Assembly: GCA_021798375.1 (NCBI GenBank)
Contig: JAJZHU010000122.1
Coordinates: forward strand, 1-7,292
DNA from: Pseudomonadota bacterium
Lineage (GTDB): Bacteria > Pseudomonadota > Alphaproteobacteria > Acetobacterales > Acetobacteraceae
DNA length: 7,292 nucleotides
Direction of reading: 5' to 3'
In this document: in pieces, positions 4,082 to 7,292 of the stretch
How positions within the stretch are numbered: position 1 is the first letter of the stretch
How the letters are laid out: each line of letters starts with the position of its first letter
Notes under the pieces: generated by a model
Databases searched by the model: none
What the model was told of the DNA's origin: nothing
What the model saw: the letters and a program-made list of their open reading frames with translations, nothing else
Program-made: the position numbers and the translations under genes

Positions 4082-7045
4082 ATGACCAATCACCCCGGCC
4101 CAACCTCTCCATTCTCCCGGCATCGAACCATGATCAAACGTGGCTTGATCGCGGGCGGTATGGTGCTGGGTCTGGTGGTCGCGGTGTATCTGGTGCCCAG
4201 GATGATGAATTGGAACCGCTACCGAACGCAGATTTCGGTTTTGGCGGCCAATCGCCTGGGGCGGCCGGTGTCGATCACGGGCGATGTGCGTCTCACGATT
4301 CTGCCGCACCCCGAACTGGTGGCGCAACATGTATCGGTCACCGACACGGTGACAGGCGCCACATTCACCGCCACCGACATGCGATTGCAGGTTGGATTGC
4401 TGGCCTTGCTGGCCGGCAGACTGGATCCGCGCACGCTCGATCTGGATGGCGCCGCACTGAATTTGCCATGGCCGATGGCGCCGGGCGGATTCAAAATGCG
4501 CCCCCCCATCGGCTTTGCCGCCCACATCCGCCATGCATCATTGATTGTGGGCTACGCCAGCATTTCGAACATCGACGCCACCCTGGCCACCGATGGCGAC
4601 GAAGGCGACGTCAGCGTAACCGGCACCGGGCGTTTGGGCCAAGTGGACTGGGCCTTCACCGGCAAGCTCAGCGCGGTGGAGGCCGATCGTCAATCCGCGG
4701 TCTCGCTGCTGTTCACGGGCCTGGGCCCGGCGGACGGCGCCGTGGTGCGGCTGGAGGGGCGGCTTGGCGCCGAAGGCGCTTTCGCCGGCAATCTCACCGC
4801 CAGCGGCCCGGATCTGTCGCGTGTGTTGCTCACCCCGCATGGCGCGTTCGGCATCGAAGCCAAAATCCAGGCCGCGGGCGACAGCCTCACCGGCTCCGAC
4901 GTGGCGCTCGAACTGGGTGGGGCGGATGGGCGCGGCTCGTTCCGCTGGCAGGCCGGCAACCCGGCGTTTGCGTTGCAACTCGTCACCACACGGCTCGATC
5001 TGGATGGTTGGAAGCATGTGTGGCTACAGCCCGCAAGCAACGGCATTTCGGTGCGCTTCGACATCAAGGCCGACGCGGCCACATTGGCGGGAGGCACGCT
5101 GCGCAATCTGCACATCGATGTGGAACGCGGCTACGACACCGCCGCCGCCAACAAAACCAACCGCTTGATTTTGCACGAATTCACCGCCACCCTGCCGGGT
5201 GAGACCGCTTTTTCCGCGCATGGCGCGGCCACCTCCACCGGCGCCAACGCCTGGCATTTGGATCAAGGCGATTTCAGCCTGAAAACCGGCGACCTCGCGC
5301 CCTCGCTGTCATGGCTGGCGGCGATGGATACCGATCTGCCCAACCCGCCCGGTCGGTCACCGCTGCCGGCCGATCTGACCGGAAAAGTCGAGGGCTACAT
5401 CAACGGGCCAACCGACGGCACGCTGAACATCTCCGCCCTTTTGGGCCATATCGGCGGCGATGCCGTTGCGGGCACGGCGGGATACGCGCGCACCAATCGC
5501 AGCCGGGTCACCGCCGATCTCACCGTCGATCAATTGCCGCTCGCCCCGTTTACCGCGCTGAATTTATCGCCCAAGCTCGATTATGATCTCTCCATGACAG
5601 CCAAACAGGCCAGTTTGGGCCGGATCACCGCGCAAAATGTGGCCTTTCGCCTTTCGCACGATCAAACCGGCACCAAACTCGCCAATGCCCAGGCGACATG
5701 GGCCGGAATAAAACTGACCGCCAGCCTGAGCGAATTATCCAATGGTCAGATCGCCACCGCGGCAATTGATGGCGACGCGCCCAATCTGACCGGCTTGCTG
5801 GCGAACGCACCGTCGGGCTGGAACCCCACCAAGGAATTCGTGGCGCAACCGCTGCACCTCAGCGGAAGATTCGCCGGGCCCACCAACGCGGTCGGCGGCC
5901 ATTTTTCCCTGAATGTGGGCGACACCCACCTCACCCTTTTGCCCACGCTCGATGTGCCCGAACAAACCATCGGCGGCGCGCTCACCTTGCGCGATCCGGG
6001 GGCGTGGCGTCTGGCCGCGCGGATGGGCTGGCCGGCCGAACCATGGCTGGGGGTCGGCTCGCTGGGGCTGATCGCACGCTTTCGGGCCAAGCCGGATCAT
6101 CTGGCGGTGAATTATCTCGATCTCGCCCTGGGCGGAATGCGGCTGAAAGGCGGGTTCAGCTTCGATCTAACCGGCGATCAGTGGGCGTTGAACGGGCAAT
6201 TGGTGTCGGATCGTCTGCCCCTGGCATGGCCGCAATGGAGCGCGCAAACACAGATCCCGACCAATTGGATCAAAGGCGGATCGGGCAAGATTTCATTATC
6301 CGCCAGTAACTTGGTGGTAAACGACGCACCTGTGGGATCGGATTTCCACGTCGATCTGGGCCTGGGCGACGGCGTGTTGAGCTGGAATAATTTCGCCGTC
6401 AATTGGGGGGGCGGCAGCATCAAAGGCAGTGGCGCCTGGCACGCGCTCGATGCGCAACCCAGCGTGAATCTGCAAGCACAGTTGAACAAGATCGCCCTCC
6501 CCGGCCCGCTGCTGGGCGGATCGTTCGATCTGTTGGCCGGCAATGTCAGCGGCCAATTGTCGCTGACCGCCCAAGGGCACAGCAGAACAACCATGCTGGC
6601 CACCCTGAACGGCAACGCCGACGTGACCGTGCGCGATGGCAAGCTGTCCGGATTCGATCTTGCCGCGGCCCGCGCGGCGGTGGGATTGCCGGGAATATTG
6701 CGACCGCCAGCGGTGCTGCTCGCGGCGCTGAGGCGCGGCAAGAGCAATTTCAACGCACTGCATATAATAGCCAGCATCAAAGACGGCGGTCTTACCGTCG
6801 AAGGCGGCAATCTGGACGAGGCCCGCCTCTCTGGCCAGGCCGATCTGCCCGGCAGCGCCATCGATCTGACAATGGCCCTGCACCTGCCCGACGGCGCTCC
6901 ACCCGTCACCGCCCATTACAAAGGCCCATGGGCCGCCCCCGGGGTCAATGTGGATATGGCGGGCTTTAAAAAATGGCTGCCGCAGCGGCAAAAGGCGAAG
7001 GCGAAGGCGAAGGCGAAGGCGGTGGCCAAAGCGGTTAAGAAGTGA
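4082..7045 (+). CDS. AsmA-family inner-membrane-anchored envelope protein
   Basis: A 987-residue protein with one N-terminal membrane anchor (about 21-38) and a long, beta-rich presumed periplasmic body. Just after the anchor is the AsmA signature: WNRYRTQI (44-51), then GRPVSITGDVRLTILPHPEL (60-79). The C-terminal AsmA-like domain (about 841-960) contains LNGNADVTVRDGKLSGFDL and then HLPDGAPPVTAHYKGPW. AsmA-superfamily proteins (AsmA, TamB, YhdP, YdbH) form hydrophobic grooves spanning the envelope and act in lipid transport or outer-membrane homeostasis; this one's exact role is not known. The last 25 residues are a basic Lys-Ala tail encoded by a hexanucleotide repeat. The start is uncertain: ATG 4082 has only AGGGAG 20 bases upstream, and the alternative ATG 4130 (M17) has no ribosome site but would put the anchor at the N-terminus. 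The codon usage resembles that of its neighbours. The gene is convergent with the cysteine synthase gene, with 15 bases between them. Confidence 0.9.
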   Translation: MTNHPGPTSPFSRHRTMIKRGLIAGGMVLGLVVAVYLVPRMMNWNRYRTQISVLAANRLGRPVSITGDVRLTILPHPELVAQHVSVTDTVTGATFTATDMRLQVGLLALLAGRLDPRTLDLDGAALNLPWPMAPGGFKMRPPIGFAAHIRHASLIVGYASISNIDATLATDGDEGDVSVTGTGRLGQVDWAFTGKLSAVEADRQSAVSLLFTGLGPADGAVVRLEGRLGAEGAFAGNLTASGPDLSRVLLTPHGAFGIEAKIQAAGDSLTGSDVALELGGADGRGSFRWQAGNPAFALQLVTTRLDLDGWKHVWLQPASNGISVRFDIKADAATLAGGTLRNLHIDVERGYDTAAANKTNRLILHEFTATLPGETAFSAHGAATSTGANAWHLDQGDFSLKTGDLAPSLSWLAAMDTDLPNPPGRSPLPADLTGKVEGYINGPTDGTLNISALLGHIGGDAVAGTAGYARTNRSRVTADLTVDQLPLAPFTALNLSPKLDYDLSMTAKQASLGRITAQNVAFRLSHDQTGTKLANAQATWAGIKLTASLSELSNGQIATAAIDGDAPNLTGLLANAPSGWNPTKEFVAQPLHLSGRFAGPTNAVGGHFSLNVGDTHLTLLPTLDVPEQTIGGALTLRDPGAWRLAARMGWPAEPWLGVGSLGLIARFRAKPDHLAVNYLDLALGGMRLKGGFSFDLTGDQWALNGQLVSDRLPLAWPQWSAQTQIPTNWIKGGSGKISLSASNLVVNDAPVGSDFHVDLGLGDGVLSWNNFAVNWGGGSIKGSGAWHALDAQPSVNLQAQLNKIALPGPLLGGSFDLLAGNVSGQLSLTAQGHSRTTMLATLNGNADVTVRDGKLSGFDLAAARAAVGLPGILRPPAVLLAALRRGKSNFNALHIIASIKDGGLTVEGGNLDEARLSGQADLPGSAIDLTMALHLPDGAPPVTAHYKGPWAAPGVNVDMAGFKKWLPQRQKAKAKAKAKAVAKAVKK
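6992..7021 (+). repeat. Five tandem copies of AAGGCG encoding Lys-Ala
   Basis: Five exact, in-frame copies of the hexamer AAGGCG encode (Lys-Ala)5 near the end of the AsmA-family protein, followed by VAKAVKK and the stop. Because the unit is two whole codons, slippage would change tail length without breaking the frame. The neighbouring Lys and Ala codons are mixed (AAA, GCC, GCG), so the identity of the five copies suggests recent expansion rather than codon bias alone. Confidence 0.9.
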
Positions 7046-7060
7046 GGCGGGCAAGTCCTT

Positions 7061-7292
7061 TCAGGCCAGCCATCCCGGCACCGGCAAATTCTTCTCGCGC
7101 AGAAAGTCGGGGTTGAACAATTTCGACTGATAACGCGACCCGCCATCGCACAGGATGGTGGCGATCGTGTGCCCCGGCCCCATTTGCCTTGCCACCTCGA
7201 TGGCCGCGGCGATGTTGATGCCCGATGAACCGCCCACGGAAATGCCTTCATTGATCAACAGATCGAAGATTTGCGCCAACGCCACAGGGTCC
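7061..7292 (-). CDS. cysK: Cysteine synthase (PLP-dependent), C-terminal part only
   Basis: The last 77 residues of a fold-type II PLP enzyme, entering from the right edge. GISVGGSSGINIAAA holds the Ser-rich GSSG motif whose serine, in O-acetylserine sulfhydrylases, contacts the pyridine nitrogen of PLP. It is followed by the family hallmarks GPGHTIATILCD and RYQSKLFNPDFL, and the end LPVPGWLA. Cysteine synthase makes L-cysteine from O-acetylserine and sulfide in the cytoplasm. Cystathionine beta-synthase-type relatives share this end, so the exact reaction is less certain than the family. The catalytic lysine and the start lie outside the window; a GTG at 7285 is an internal Val codon, not the start. 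The gene converges on the AsmA-family gene, and no intrinsic terminator is visible between them. Confidence 0.88.
   Translation of the reverse strand, partial: DPVALAQIFDLLINEGISVGGSSGINIAAAIEVARQMGPGHTIATILCDGGSRYQSKLFNPDFLREKNLPVPGWLA

Noticed and set aside
3842..4534. 230-codon minus-strand frame over the end of the oxidoreductase gene and the start of the AsmA-family gene
   Set aside because: It spans two well-supported plus-strand genes and its translation is a low-complexity His/Arg/Gly/Gln-rich shadow without motifs.
3982..5202. 406-codon plus-strand frame overlapping the AsmA-family gene
   Set aside because: Its translation is Arg/Gly/His-rich without domain features, while the overlapping frame carries the AsmA signature and membrane anchor.
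6296..7054. 252-codon minus-strand frame antisense to the end of the AsmA-family gene
   Set aside because: It is a mirror of the AsmA coding frame; the LRLRLRL run in it is simply the complement of the Lys-Ala repeat.
7046..7060. Bidirectional terminator between the convergent AsmA-family and cysteine synthase genes
   Set aside because: The gap is only 15 bases and no hairpin with flanking A/T runs is visible there or in the adjoining coding ends.

Overview
The window reads as an ordinary stretch of a GC-rich proteobacterial chromosome. It is most likely alphaproteobacterial, judging by the style of the GTPase, CDF transporter, AsmA and cysteine-synthase proteins; that assignment is from memory of family members, not from a search. 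The window is almost fully coding. It shows no RNA genes, CRISPR arrays, insertion sequences, phage genes or obvious transferred DNA.

Layout from left to right: a WD40-repeat protein (minus, running off the left edge) sits downstream of, and overlaps by ATGA, a COG0523/CobW-type GTP-dependent metallochaperone (908-1888, minus). A compact 75-bp divergent intergenic region (1889-1963) holds a near-perfect 18-bp AT-centred palindrome and separates that pair from a cation diffusion facilitator metal exporter (1964-2851, plus, TTG start). After a 120-bp gap comes a zinc-independent NADPH:quinone oxidoreductase-type enzyme (2972-3946, plus). A 135-bp gap with a GC-rich hairpin follows, then a 987-residue AsmA-family envelope protein (4082-7045, plus) ending in a Lys-Ala repeat tail. 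The last 232 bases are the 3' end of a cysteine synthase gene on the minus strand (7061-7292), convergent with asmA.

The most coherent unit is the left third. A predicted metal-insertion GTPase, its coupled WD40 partner and a divergently transcribed metal exporter share one small control region. This looks like a metal-homeostasis module whose two arms could be controlled from one operator; which metal and which regulator cannot be read from the window. The CDF protein departs from the usual metal site in transmembrane helix 2 (Glu/Asn in place of Asp-or-His/Asp). The quinone oxidoreductase, AsmA and cysteine synthase genes have no evident functional link to the module. No clearly new system is visible; the leads worth following are the shared palindrome, the WD40-CobW coupling, the altered CDF site and the repeat-encoded AsmA tail.
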